Assembly: GCA_041691315.1 (NCBI GenBank)
Contig: JBEPUW010000013.1
Coordinates: 1 to 64,000, forward strand
DNA from: Poindextera sp041691315
Lineage (GTDB): Bacteria; Pseudomonadota; Alphaproteobacteria; Caulobacterales; Caulobacteraceae
Length of the DNA stretch: 64,000 bases
Direction of reading: 5' to 3'
Position 1 is the stretch's first letter, and the number at the start of each line of letters is the position of its first letter. The translations under genes were made by a program, and so were the position numbers. A model generated the notes under the pieces. It did not search any database. It saw nothing but the letters and a program-made list of their open reading frames with translations, and was not told the DNA's origin. This document shows, piece by piece, positions 8,685 through 16,699 of this stretch.

Positions 8685-10730
8685 CTAGGCCGCCCGTTCG
8701 CTGGCCGGCGCGTCACCCAAGATCGCTTCCAGGGCTTCGAACAGGCGGCCGGCTTCGATGGGTTTGGCGACGTGGCCGTCCATACCGGCGGCGAGGTAGT
8801 CGGCCAGCTGGTGCGACATGACGTTGGCGGTCAGCGCGATGATCGGTGTACGGCGGCGGTCCGCCTCGCGTTCCTGTTCACGGATGGTGCGGGCGGCGGT
8901 GGGGCCGTCCATCTTCGGCATCTGGACGTCCATCAGGATCACGTCCCAGTCGTCCTGCTCCCAGGCGATGACCGCCTCGGCGCCGTTGGAGACCAGCACC
9001 GGCTCGATGCCGACCTGCTTCAGCAGGGTCTTCAGCACCAGCTGGTTGACCGTATTGTCCTCCGCCGCCAGCACCCGCAGCTTCAGCGCATGGGCCTCGT
9101 CATCCGGCGCGGGCGGCGCCGGCAGGGCGAGCGAGGCGCGGCCGTCGCCGACCCGCCGCAGCGGCAGGCTGACGGTGAAGGTCGAGCCGAAGCCCAATGT
9201 GCTCTCCACCTCGATCGAGCCGCCCATCATCTCGGCCAACTCGCGGCAGATGGCCAGGCCCAGGCCCGAGCCGCCGAAGCGGCGGGTGGTCGAGGCGTCG
9301 GCTTGGTCGAAGCGGCCGAATAGCGCTTGCAGCCGGTCGGCGGGAATGCCGACGCCGGTATCGGTCACTGACAGGGCCAGCGTCTCGTCCCGCCAGCGCG
9401 CCGTGACGCTGATCTCGCCGCGATCGGTGAATTTCAGCGCGTTGGAGACCAGGTTGTAGAGGATTTGGCGTAAGCGCGTCGGGTCGCCGCGATAGAGGCC
9501 CTGGGCGCTGTCGATATCCAGCGCGAAGGTCAGGCCCTTCTTGTTGGCCTGGGCGGTGAAGGCCTGGTGGGCGCCGCGGGCGACCTCGTCGAGGTCGAAT
9601 TCGATGTCTTCCAGGTCGAGCTTGCCGGCCTCGATCTTGGCCAGGTCGAGCACGTCGTTGAGAATGGCCAGCAGCGCCTCGCCGGAGGCGTGCACCACGC
9701 CCAGCCGCTCGCGCTGCACGGAGGTCAACTCGTCCATGGCCATGGCCTGGGCCATGCCGAGCACGCCGTTCAGCGGCGTGCGGATCTCGTGGCTCATGGT
9801 GGCCAGGAACAGGCTCTTGGCGCGATTGGCCGCTTCGGCGTCGTCGCGCGCCTTGGCCAGCGCCAGCTCGGCGCGTTTTTCGTCGTCGATATTGCGCATG
9901 ACGCCGACGGTGCGGACGATGCGGCCGCGCTCGTCCTTGATCGCCTCGATGGCGGATTCGACCCAGTAGTGCGGGCCGCCGCGCTGCATCATGCGATGCA
10001 CCAGACGATAGGGCGTGCCGTCCGCGACGTGCTGGTCCCAGAGCGCCTGGGCGCGTTCGCGGTCGGACGGATGGACGCCCCGCCAGATGTCGGCGTTCAG
10101 CGACTCGTAGGTCGCACCCGCGCCGCCGATCTGCGGCACGCCATCGCTGGCCAGCTGGCGGTTGCGATAGTCCATCTCCCAGACGTTGATGTTGGCGATC
10201 TCGGTGGCCAGGGTCAGGCGCTGTTTCGAGCGCGCCAGGGCCTGCACCACACGGCCACGTTGCCACTGGTCGGCGACGAAGGCGGCGTGGTCGGCCAGCC
10301 GCCCGGCCATGTCGGCGTCGTAGGCGCGCGGCAGGTCGTCGAAGATGGCCAGGCAGCCGATGCGCCGGCCTTCCGGCAGGACGATCGGGGCGGCGGCATA
10401 GAACTGATGATCCGTCTCGCCTAGGGCGAGCGGATAGGCGTCGCTCCAGCGCGGCTCGGACATGTCCTCGATCCAGAGCACCTCGGCGGTCTGCACGGCG
10501 AGCTGGGCCAGTGCGATGGCGCGCGATTCCTTGGTCGGCTGGTTGCGGCCGGCCCCGGCGATCCACATGCGGTTTTGCCCGGCGAGCGCGATATAGGCGC
10601 CGGAGGCCTCGGCCATGCGCATGGCCAGGCGTGCGATGCGTTCGAAGATGGCGCGGCTTTCCTCGGGGTCGACGGCGTTGGCGGTAAACCCGCGACCGCC
10701 AGTCTCGCGAGGCTCATCCTCGTTCGCCAT
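8685..10730 (-). CDS. Hybrid sensor histidine kinase (GAF-PAS-HisKA-HATPase-receiver)
   Basis: About 680 residues with no membrane segment, so cytosolic sensing is likely. Order: GAF-like domain (about 15-165), PAS/PAC (about 185-285), HisKA with the phosphoacceptor in MSHEIRTPLNG, and HATPase_c with N-box NLVSNALKFTD, DTGVGIP and GSGLGLAI. A C-terminal receiver has AEDNT and the phosphorylatable Asp in LMDVQMPKMDG. No DNA-binding output is fused or adjacent, so signal must pass to a separate partner or phosphotransfer protein. A GTG start at 10748 is equally open; ATG 10730 was preferred. It faces the crotonase gene tail to tail and is followed upstream by folD. Confidence 0.9.
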   Translation of the reverse strand: MANEDEPRETGGRGFTANAVDPEESRAIFERIARLAMRMAEASGAYIALAGQNRMWIAGAGRNQPTKESRAIALAQLAVQTAEVLWIEDMSEPRWSDAYPLALGETDHQFYAAAPIVLPEGRRIGCLAIFDDLPRAYDADMAGRLADHAAFVADQWQRGRVVQALARSKQRLTLATEIANINVWEMDYRNRQLASDGVPQIGGAGATYESLNADIWRGVHPSDRERAQALWDQHVADGTPYRLVHRMMQRGGPHYWVESAIEAIKDERGRIVRTVGVMRNIDDEKRAELALAKARDDAEAANRAKSLFLATMSHEIRTPLNGVLGMAQAMAMDELTSVQRERLGVVHASGEALLAILNDVLDLAKIEAGKLDLEDIEFDLDEVARGAHQAFTAQANKKGLTFALDIDSAQGLYRGDPTRLRQILYNLVSNALKFTDRGEISVTARWRDETLALSVTDTGVGIPADRLQALFGRFDQADASTTRRFGGSGLGLAICRELAEMMGGSIEVESTLGFGSTFTVSLPLRRVGDGRASLALPAPPAPDDEAHALKLRVLAAEDNTVNQLVLKTLLKQVGIEPVLVSNGAEAVIAWEQDDWDVILMDVQMPKMDGPTAARTIREQEREADRRRTPIIALTANVMSHQLADYLAAGMDGHVAKPIEAGRLFEALEAILGDAPASERAA

Positions 10731-10821
10731 CGTCTTTGTGAATCCCACCCCTGAAACGACGCAAACTGTGACGGGATCGCCTTAAGATAGCGTCTACGCA
10801 GGGTTCGCCCTTGCCCCGGCG

Positions 10822-11727
10822 TCAGTCGACCAGGCCGGCCTGGCGGCGCGCGGCGGTCAGGGTGTTCTGCAGCAGGCAGGCGACGGTCATCGGCCCGACG
10901 CCGCCCGGCACCGGGGTGATCCAGCCGGCGACCTGGACGGCCTCGCGGAACGCCACGTCGCCGACCACGACCATCTTGCCGGCCGCTCGCGCCTTCGGCA
11001 TGCGCGAGAGGATGCTGTGGATGCCGACGTCGATCACCGCCGCGCCAGGCTTGATCCAGTCGCCCCGGATCATCTCCAGCTGGCCGGCGGCGGCGACCAG
11101 GATGTCGGCCTCGCGGGTGATCGCCGCCAGGTCGACCGTGCGCGAGTGGGCGATGGTGACCGTGCAGTCGGCCTTCAGCAGCAGCTGGGCGATCGGCTTG
11201 CCGACCAGGTTCGAGCGGCCGACCACCACCGCGCGCAGCCCGCGCAGCGCCGCGCGCCCGCCAAGCGCATCCTCCAGCAGCATCACGCACCCCCGCGGCG
11301 TACAGGGGAACAGGCCCGGCTGGCCGGCGGCGAGGCGGCCGATATTGACCACGTTCAGCCCGTCGACATCCTTGTCCGGATGGGTGGCGTTCTGGATCGT
11401 CAGCTGATCGGTGTGCGGCGGTACGGGAAACTGCACCAGGATGCCATGGATGGCCGGGTCGGCGTTGAGGTCGGCCACCACCTTCAGCAGTTCGTCCTGC
11501 GTGGTGGTGTTGGGCAGGCGCAGGACGACCGAGTGCATGCCTGCGGCCACGGTCTGTTCGCCCTTGCTGCGCACATAGATCTGACTGGCCGGGTCTTCGC
11601 CGACCAGCACCACGGCCAGGCCCGGCTTGACGCCGTGATCGCGCCGCAAGACCGCGGTCTCCTCGGTCACCCGCGCCACCAGCCCGGCCGCAAACGCCCG
11701 CCCATCGATCAACCGCGCCTCAGCCAT
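10822..11727 (-). CDS. folD: Bifunctional methylenetetrahydrofolate dehydrogenase/cyclohydrolase
   Basis: A 301-residue FolD, which oxidises 5,10-methylene-THF with NADP and hydrolyses the product to 10-formyl-THF. Visible motifs: SQIYVRSK with the catalytic Tyr and Lys, the LVQFPVP loop, the DVDGLN segment, the VVGRSNLVGKP nucleotide-binding turn and the C-terminal PGGVGPMT signature. The length is typical, at about 290-300. The start codon overlaps the stop of pabB by one base, which couples two folate-pathway genes: p-aminobenzoate supply, then one-carbon interconversion. Confidence 0.96.
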   Translation of the reverse strand: MAEARLIDGRAFAAGLVARVTEETAVLRRDHGVKPGLAVVLVGEDPASQIYVRSKGEQTVAAGMHSVVLRLPNTTTQDELLKVVADLNADPAIHGILVQFPVPPHTDQLTIQNATHPDKDVDGLNVVNIGRLAAGQPGLFPCTPRGCVMLLEDALGGRAALRGLRAVVVGRSNLVGKPIAQLLLKADCTVTIAHSRTVDLAAITREADILVAAAGQLEMIRGDWIKPGAAVIDVGIHSILSRMPKARAAGKMVVVGDVAFREAVQVAGWITPVPGGVGPMTVACLLQNTLTAARRQAGLVD

Positions 11728-13118
11728 CAGTTCCTCCGCTCGGGTTGTGGATCACACACCAGCGCCTGGACCAATGCCCCAATCTTGGCCTCGGTTTCCA
11801 GCCGTTCTTCTTGCGGATCGCTGTCGGCGACGATGCCGGCGCCGGCGCGGGCCTCCAGTCGCCAGCCCCCGGCATCGGCGCAGAACCCGGCGGTGCGAAT
11901 GAGCACGCTGGAATCGAACGCCCCGTCGAACCCGGCCCAGAACAGCGATCCGAAAAACGGCCCGCGCGGCGGTTCCAGCCCCGCGATCGTCTTCATCGCC
12001 TGCACCTTCGGCGCGCCGGTGATCGAGCCGGGCGGGAAGGCGGCGCGAAAGAGGTCGATGGCATTGCGCCCCGCCGCCAGCCGCCCGGTCACCGTCGAGA
12101 CCAGGTGATGCACATTGGCGAAGCTGGTCACCCGGCAGAGGGCCCGCACAGCCACCGTGCCGGCCGCACAGACCCGGGCCAGGTCGTTGCGCATCAGGTC
12201 GACGATCATCAGGTTCTCGGCGCGGTCCTTAGGTGAGGCGGCGAGTTCGGCGGCCTGGGCCTCGTCGTCGGCGGCATCGCGACCGCGCGGCCGCGTACCC
12301 TTGATCGGCTGGGTCTCGACATCGCCGTCTACCGTGACGCGCAGGAACCGCTCCGGCGAATTGGAGACCAGGGCGCGGTCGGCCAGCCGCAGATAGGCCG
12401 CGAACGGCGCCGCACTGGTCCGCGCCAGCCGCGCCACCAGGTCGAACGGCCGCCGGCCCGGCTTCAGCCGCCCGGTCCAGCGCCGGGCGATATTGGCCTG
12501 GAAGATCTCGCCAAGTCCGATCCGCGCCACCACATCGGCGACCGCGGCCTCATAAGCCGGCCCGGAACTGACGCTAAGCGGCTCCGCGGGCCGGCCCGGA
12601 TGAGCGGCGATCGGCGGCGCCTCCAGCCATCGCAGCGCCTGCTTCGCCGCGGCGTCCGCCTCGGCCTCGTCGCGCCCGCGCCCGATGCCCAGCACCACGC
12701 GCTGTTCATGATCGAAGGCCAGGAGCGCCGGATAGCGCGCACAGGCCAGGTCCGGCCAGTCGGGATGCCGGGCGAGCCCCAGCGCCTCGACATGGTCGCC
12801 CAGCTCATAGGCCGCCAGCCCCGCCACACCGCCTTGGAACGGTGGTCCGCCGGCCAGGCGAGGCGAGGGCGGGCCGACCATCCCGGCCAAGGCCGAGAAC
12901 GGGTCGCCGGCATCGCCGGCGGCGAAGACCAGCGTCGCATCCGGCTGTCGCGCCAGATAGGACCAGCGCCCGTCCGCCCCGCCGCCGCCGGACAAGAAGC
13001 CGACTGCCCAGGCCTCGTCCGCAAACGCCGACAGGGCCTCGACCGGCTCGCGCCAGGCCGCCCGCACGACCGCCACAGCCGCATATGGTGCGTCCGGGAG
13101 CTGAGCCATCGCCTGCAT
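11727..13118 (-). CDS. pabB: Aminodeoxychorismate synthase component I
   Basis: A 463-residue chorismate-utilising enzyme, which makes 4-amino-4-deoxychorismate for p-aminobenzoate and folate. The conserved catalytic half contains QPIKGTRPRG, NLMIVDLMRNDLARV and PGSITGAPKVQAMKTI, followed by the final FDSSVLIRTA block. Anthranilate synthase TrpE is the main alternative. PabB is favoured by the direct overlap with folD, and the PIKGT lysine is also a PabB feature. No lyase (PabC) domain is fused. The glutaminase partner is not in the window. Confidence 0.9.
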   Translation of the reverse strand: MQAMAQLPDAPYAAVAVVRAAWREPVEALSAFADEAWAVGFLSGGGGADGRWSYLARQPDATLVFAAGDAGDPFSALAGMVGPPSPRLAGGPPFQGGVAGLAAYELGDHVEALGLARHPDWPDLACARYPALLAFDHEQRVVLGIGRGRDEAEADAAAKQALRWLEAPPIAAHPGRPAEPLSVSSGPAYEAAVADVVARIGLGEIFQANIARRWTGRLKPGRRPFDLVARLARTSAAPFAAYLRLADRALVSNSPERFLRVTVDGDVETQPIKGTRPRGRDAADDEAQAAELAASPKDRAENLMIVDLMRNDLARVCAAGTVAVRALCRVTSFANVHHLVSTVTGRLAAGRNAIDLFRAAFPPGSITGAPKVQAMKTIAGLEPPRGPFFGSLFWAGFDGAFDSSVLIRTAGFCADAGGWRLEARAGAGIVADSDPQEERLETEAKIGALVQALVCDPQPERRN

Positions 13119-13160
13119 AGCCGGCCTTGTGACCGCGACTCAGGCGAAAAGCCAGGGGCC

Positions 13161-13811
13161 TCAGCGCGCTTTCAGCCCCTGCTGCTCGAGCCGCCATTTG
13201 AACTGGTCGAAGCGGTCCTGGCCGAAGAAGGGTTCGTCGTTGAAGGCGATCATCGGCACGCCGTAGTGGCCGGCGGCGCGCTGAGCGACCTGGCTTTCCT
13301 CGATGACGGCGTTCAGCCGGTCGGCCTCGTCGTCGACGACGCGGGCGATCTCGGCCGGGTCGAGGCCGGCGCGTTCGGCGGCGCGGGCCAGGTGGTCGCC
13401 TTCGTGCCAGTTGTCGACCTCGCCGCTCCAGATCGTCCGGCTGGCCTCGTCGAGGAATTGCAGGCCACGCCCACGCTCGGCGGCCGCGACGCCCATACGG
13501 GTCAGGCGATGGATGCGCGGCTGGTCCTTCGGATAGGTGCGGGTGGCCATGTCCATCTGCACCGGATCGGGCCTTGGCCAACGGATCGGCAGGCCGAGGA
13601 ACTCGGCCTCGCGGCGGATGTCGAGCTGCAGGTAGGAATACCAGAATGGATCGCGGCCATCGAAGAACTCGGGCGTGCGAACGGCCAGCGGATAGACCGG
13701 GCGGACATTGCCGCACACGTCAAAGTCCCGCTCCAGCGCCACCAGCTTATGGGTGATCAGGTAGGAATAGGGCGAACGGAAGGACCAGTAGAGGTCGTAG
13801 GTCAGGGTCAT
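13161..13811 (-). CDS. DSBA-like/2-hydroxychromene-2-carboxylate isomerase-type protein
   Basis: A 216-residue thioredoxin-fold protein with the helical insertion of the DSBA/HCCA isomerase (GST kappa-like) family. The first active-site loop reads SFRSPYSY, with no CxxC pair, so it cannot act as a classical disulfide oxidoreductase. This fits the HCCA isomerase branch, where Ser binds glutathione. The late segment GVPMIAFNDEPFFGQDR is the typical VPxF...FxGQDR signature. I chose the ATG at 13811 because it overlaps the stop of the upstream GFA gene (ATGA); an ATG at 13823 is also possible. The substrate is unknown. Confidence 0.8.
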   Translation of the reverse strand: MTLTYDLYWSFRSPYSYLITHKLVALERDFDVCGNVRPVYPLAVRTPEFFDGRDPFWYSYLQLDIRREAEFLGLPIRWPRPDPVQMDMATRTYPKDQPRIHRLTRMGVAAAERGRGLQFLDEASRTIWSGEVDNWHEGDHLARAAERAGLDPAEIARVVDDEADRLNAVIEESQVAQRAAGHYGVPMIAFNDEPFFGQDRFDQFKWRLEQQGLKAR

Positions 13812-14260
13812 GGGGATGACCATCCTTTCTCGCCGAACCTCGCATGTATGGAGTCAGGCTGGCCCTCGAAGCCAGCAATCGAGGTAATGTCTTGCACCCA
13901 CGCCGGCTGGGAACGCGTCCAGATCTGAACCGTCGGCGCGAAATGCTCGCGCTGACGAACGGTACCGAAACGAAGGCTGTAGGGTTTGGGGTCGTCGCCA
14001 AGGCCGGTGGCATAGATCGGCGAGCCGCAGCGAGGGCAGAAGGCGTGCAGGCGCTGGGTCCCGCTGTCGGCGGTTTTGACGTAGGTCGAGGGCTCGCCGG
14101 AGATTAGCCGAAACGTGCCGCTTTCGGCCGGAATGGTGACGCGAAAGGCCCCGCCGGTCAGGACCTGGCAGTCGGTGCAGTTGCATATCGCGGTCTTGGC
14201 CGGATCGGCCTCCGCCTCGAAGGTAATGAAGCCACAGTGGCACTTTCCGTCGATTTTCAT
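13808..14260 (-). CDS. GFA family (glutathione-dependent formaldehyde-activating-like) zinc protein
   Basis: A 150-residue Mss4-like fold protein with the full cysteine set of GFA enzymes: CHCG near the start, CNCTDCQ in the middle and FCPRCGSPIY later. These cysteines bind zinc. Founding members speed the spontaneous addition of glutathione to formaldehyde; most homologues have unproven substrates. The ATG at 14260 has GGGA eight bases upstream; a GTG at 14272 is the alternative. Coupled by overlap to the glutathione-transferase-like DSBA protein, it suggests a small glutathione-linked detoxification pair. Confidence 0.85.
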   Translation of the reverse strand: MKIDGKCHCGFITFEAEADPAKTAICNCTDCQVLTGGAFRVTIPAESGTFRLISGEPSTYVKTADSGTQRLHAFCPRCGSPIYATGLGDDPKPYSLRFGTVRQREHFAPTVQIWTRSQPAWVQDITSIAGFEGQPDSIHARFGEKGWSSP

Positions 14261-14275
14261 GGCCGTTCCCACCCC

Positions 14276-14370
14276 CGCTCATCCCCGCGCAGACGGGGAC
14301 CCGATTTTTATCCTAAAACGCGGCGTTTCCAGCAAAAACGCCTGGGTCCCCGCCTGCGCGGGGATGAGCG
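14276..14370. repeat. 27-bp inverted repeat (REP-like palindrome)
   Basis: Arms 14276-14302 and 14344-14370 match at 26 of 27 positions as reverse complements, around a 41-base loop. They are built on CATCCCCGCG and GGGGACCC. Similar palindromes are scattered in many alphaproteobacterial genomes. It fills the gap between the sulfatase and GFA genes and could end the sulfatase transcript. Confidence 0.8.
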
Positions 14371-14392
14371 GAATGATGAGGGGCTGCGCTTA

Positions 14393-16618
14393 CTATTGGC
14401 GCGCCATCTCGGGTTGGCCGATCGCGCCGCCGTCCAGGTTCTGGTCGGGGTCCATGGTGACGGTGACCTTTTTCAAGCGCCCGGAGAAGGCGAAGGGGGC
14501 CTCGTAGTCGGCGACCGGGCTGCCGCGGTCGCGGCCGATGTCGAGGCCGGTCCAGGAGATGAAGTTGTGGAATCCGAGCTGGGTCTCGGCTTCGCCGGCG
14601 GGCTCGCCATCGATCAGTAGACTGATGAAGCGCTTGGCGGCGTTGCGCACTGAGACGCCGAGGCGATGGTGGCCGGGGGTGATGGGACGATCACTGACGG
14701 TCTGGGCGTGCAGACCGCCGACGTTCATGTCGTAGATCAGCCGTCCGTCGCGCACGAATAGGCTATAGCCGCAGGTGGCGTCGCCGTGGGCGATCAACAC
14801 GCCCTGGTCGTCATCCGTGAGCTTGACGTGGGCCTCGATGACGAAGGAACGCGAGCGCACGTCGGGCGCGACGTCGGTCGGCAGGTGGCCCATGCCGGCG
14901 TGGAAGACGAAGGACTTGCGCGGTCCGTGGAAACGCGTGGCGTTCTCGGCAAAGCGTGGCGCGAAACGGTCGTCCAGCGGCAGCACCTTGCAGCGCTCCG
15001 CCTGCACCCACCATTCGGCGACCAGTTCGGCGAGCTTTCCCGGATGCGCGGCCGCCAGGTCCTCGGATTCGGAAAAATCCTTGTCCAGATGATAGAGTTC
15101 CCAGACGTCGGCATCGAACGGCGTGCCCGGCGGGTGATAGGCGACCGCCTTCCAGCCGTCCTTCCAGAGGCCGCGGTGGCCGAACATCTCGAAATACTGC
15201 GGCGTCGCGCGCGGCGGATCGGCCTGGCCGAAACTGGCGGCGAAGGAGACCCCTTCGATCGGCTGCTGGGAGACGCCGGCCAGACTGGGCGGCGGCGTGA
15301 TGCCGATCAGATCCAGCAGGGTCGGGGTGATGTCGCTGGCGTGGCGAAAACCGTGGCGCAGTTCGCCGCGCGCCGCGATCCCGCCTGGCCAGCTGGCGAT
15401 CAGCGGATCGCGGATGCCGCCGCCGTGGGTGTTCTGCTTGTAGCGCTTCAGCGGCGTGTTGGAGGCCATGGCCCAGCCCCAGGGGAAGTTGGAATGGGTG
15501 TCCGGACCGCCGATGTCGTCGATCCGCGCGATCTTCTCGGCGATCGGCTCGGGCTTGCCGTTATAGGGGCCCATGGCGTTGACCATGCCCATGGGCCCGC
15601 CCTCCTGGCTGGCGCCATTGTCGCTCATCACCAGGATCAGGGTGTCGTCGCGCAGGCCGGCCTCGTCGAGGAAGGCGACCAGCCGCGCCAGGTTGCGGTC
15701 AGCATGGTCGAGCATGGCGGCGAAGGCGGCCTGCAGGCGGGTGAACAGGCGCTGTTCATCCGGGGAATGCTCGGCCCAGGGCCGGACGAAGTCGTTGCGT
15801 GGCGGCAGGCGGGTGTCGGCGGGCACGATGCCCAGCGCCTTCTGCCGCGCCAGGCGCCGGTCGCGCTCGACGTCCCAGCCGTCGGCGAAGACGGCGTCGT
15901 AGGTCATGATCAGTTCGCGCGGCGCCTGGTGCGGGGCGTGACAGGCGCCGAAGGCCAGCCAGGTCAGCCAGGGCGTTTCCGGCGCATCGGCGGTGTGATC
16001 GGCGATGAAGCGGATGGCCTGGTCGGTCAGGTCCTCGGTCAGGTGATAACCCTCGGCATAGCCCTTCGGCGGCTCGATCGGGGTGTTGTCGCGCACCAGT
16101 TCCGGCGCGAACTGGTCGGTCTCGGCGTCCATGAAGCCATAGAAGCGGTCGAAACCCCGGCCAAGCGGCCAGCCGTCGAAGGGTCCGGTCGGCCCGGTCT
16201 CGGTCAGCGAGGTCACGTGCCACTTGCCCAGCATGTAGTTGCGATAGCCGCCGCCGCGCAGCATCTCGGCCAGGGTCCCGGCCTCGGGCGCGATCTTGCC
16301 GCGATAGCCCGGATAGCCGGAATCGAAATTGGCCAGGCAACCGACGCCCACCGAGTGGTGGTTGCGTCCGGTGAGCAGCGCCGCCCGCGTGGTCGAGCAC
16401 ATGGCGGTGGTATGGAAGCCAGTATAGCGCAGGCCTTGCGCGGCCAGGGCGTCGATGGTCGGCGTCTCGATCGGCGAGCCGTAGCAGCCGAAGTCGGAAA
16501 AGCCGACGTCGTCGAACAGCACCACCAGGATATTGGGCGCCCCCTTTGGAGCCCTGGTCTTGGCCGGCCACCACGGCGTCGAGTCCGCGATGGTCCTGCC
16601 GATCTTCGCCCCGGTCAT
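14393..16618 (-). CDS. Arylsulfatase (formylglycine-dependent sulfatase family)
   Basis: A 741-residue sulfatase. The metal-binding start ILVVLFDDVGFSDFGCYG, the active-site stretch CSTTRAALLTGRNHHS, LGKWH and the late VMSDNGAS motif are all present. The cysteine of CSTTR would be oxidised to formylglycine; Thr stands where the usual CxPxR motif has Pro. No signal peptide is evident, so export is uncertain. The last 150 residues (after about 590) look like a beta-sandwich carbohydrate-binding extension common in this long subfamily. The gene is monocistronic, bounded by palindromes downstream. The natural sulfate ester is unknown. Confidence 0.9.
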   Translation of the reverse strand: MTGAKIGRTIADSTPWWPAKTRAPKGAPNILVVLFDDVGFSDFGCYGSPIETPTIDALAAQGLRYTGFHTTAMCSTTRAALLTGRNHHSVGVGCLANFDSGYPGYRGKIAPEAGTLAEMLRGGGYRNYMLGKWHVTSLTETGPTGPFDGWPLGRGFDRFYGFMDAETDQFAPELVRDNTPIEPPKGYAEGYHLTEDLTDQAIRFIADHTADAPETPWLTWLAFGACHAPHQAPRELIMTYDAVFADGWDVERDRRLARQKALGIVPADTRLPPRNDFVRPWAEHSPDEQRLFTRLQAAFAAMLDHADRNLARLVAFLDEAGLRDDTLILVMSDNGASQEGGPMGMVNAMGPYNGKPEPIAEKIARIDDIGGPDTHSNFPWGWAMASNTPLKRYKQNTHGGGIRDPLIASWPGGIAARGELRHGFRHASDITPTLLDLIGITPPPSLAGVSQQPIEGVSFAASFGQADPPRATPQYFEMFGHRGLWKDGWKAVAYHPPGTPFDADVWELYHLDKDFSESEDLAAAHPGKLAELVAEWWVQAERCKVLPLDDRFAPRFAENATRFHGPRKSFVFHAGMGHLPTDVAPDVRSRSFVIEAHVKLTDDDQGVLIAHGDATCGYSLFVRDGRLIYDMNVGGLHAQTVSDRPITPGHHRLGVSVRNAAKRFISLLIDGEPAGEAETQLGFHNFISWTGLDIGRDRGSPVADYEAPFAFSGRLKKVTVTMDPDQNLDGGAIGQPEMARQ

Positions 16619-16699
16619 GCTTGGCCCCCCATCACCGCCAAGCTAAGGCGCGGCGTGCGCGGGGAAAAGGGCGCCCTCGGGTCAGCCGGACATCGCCGG

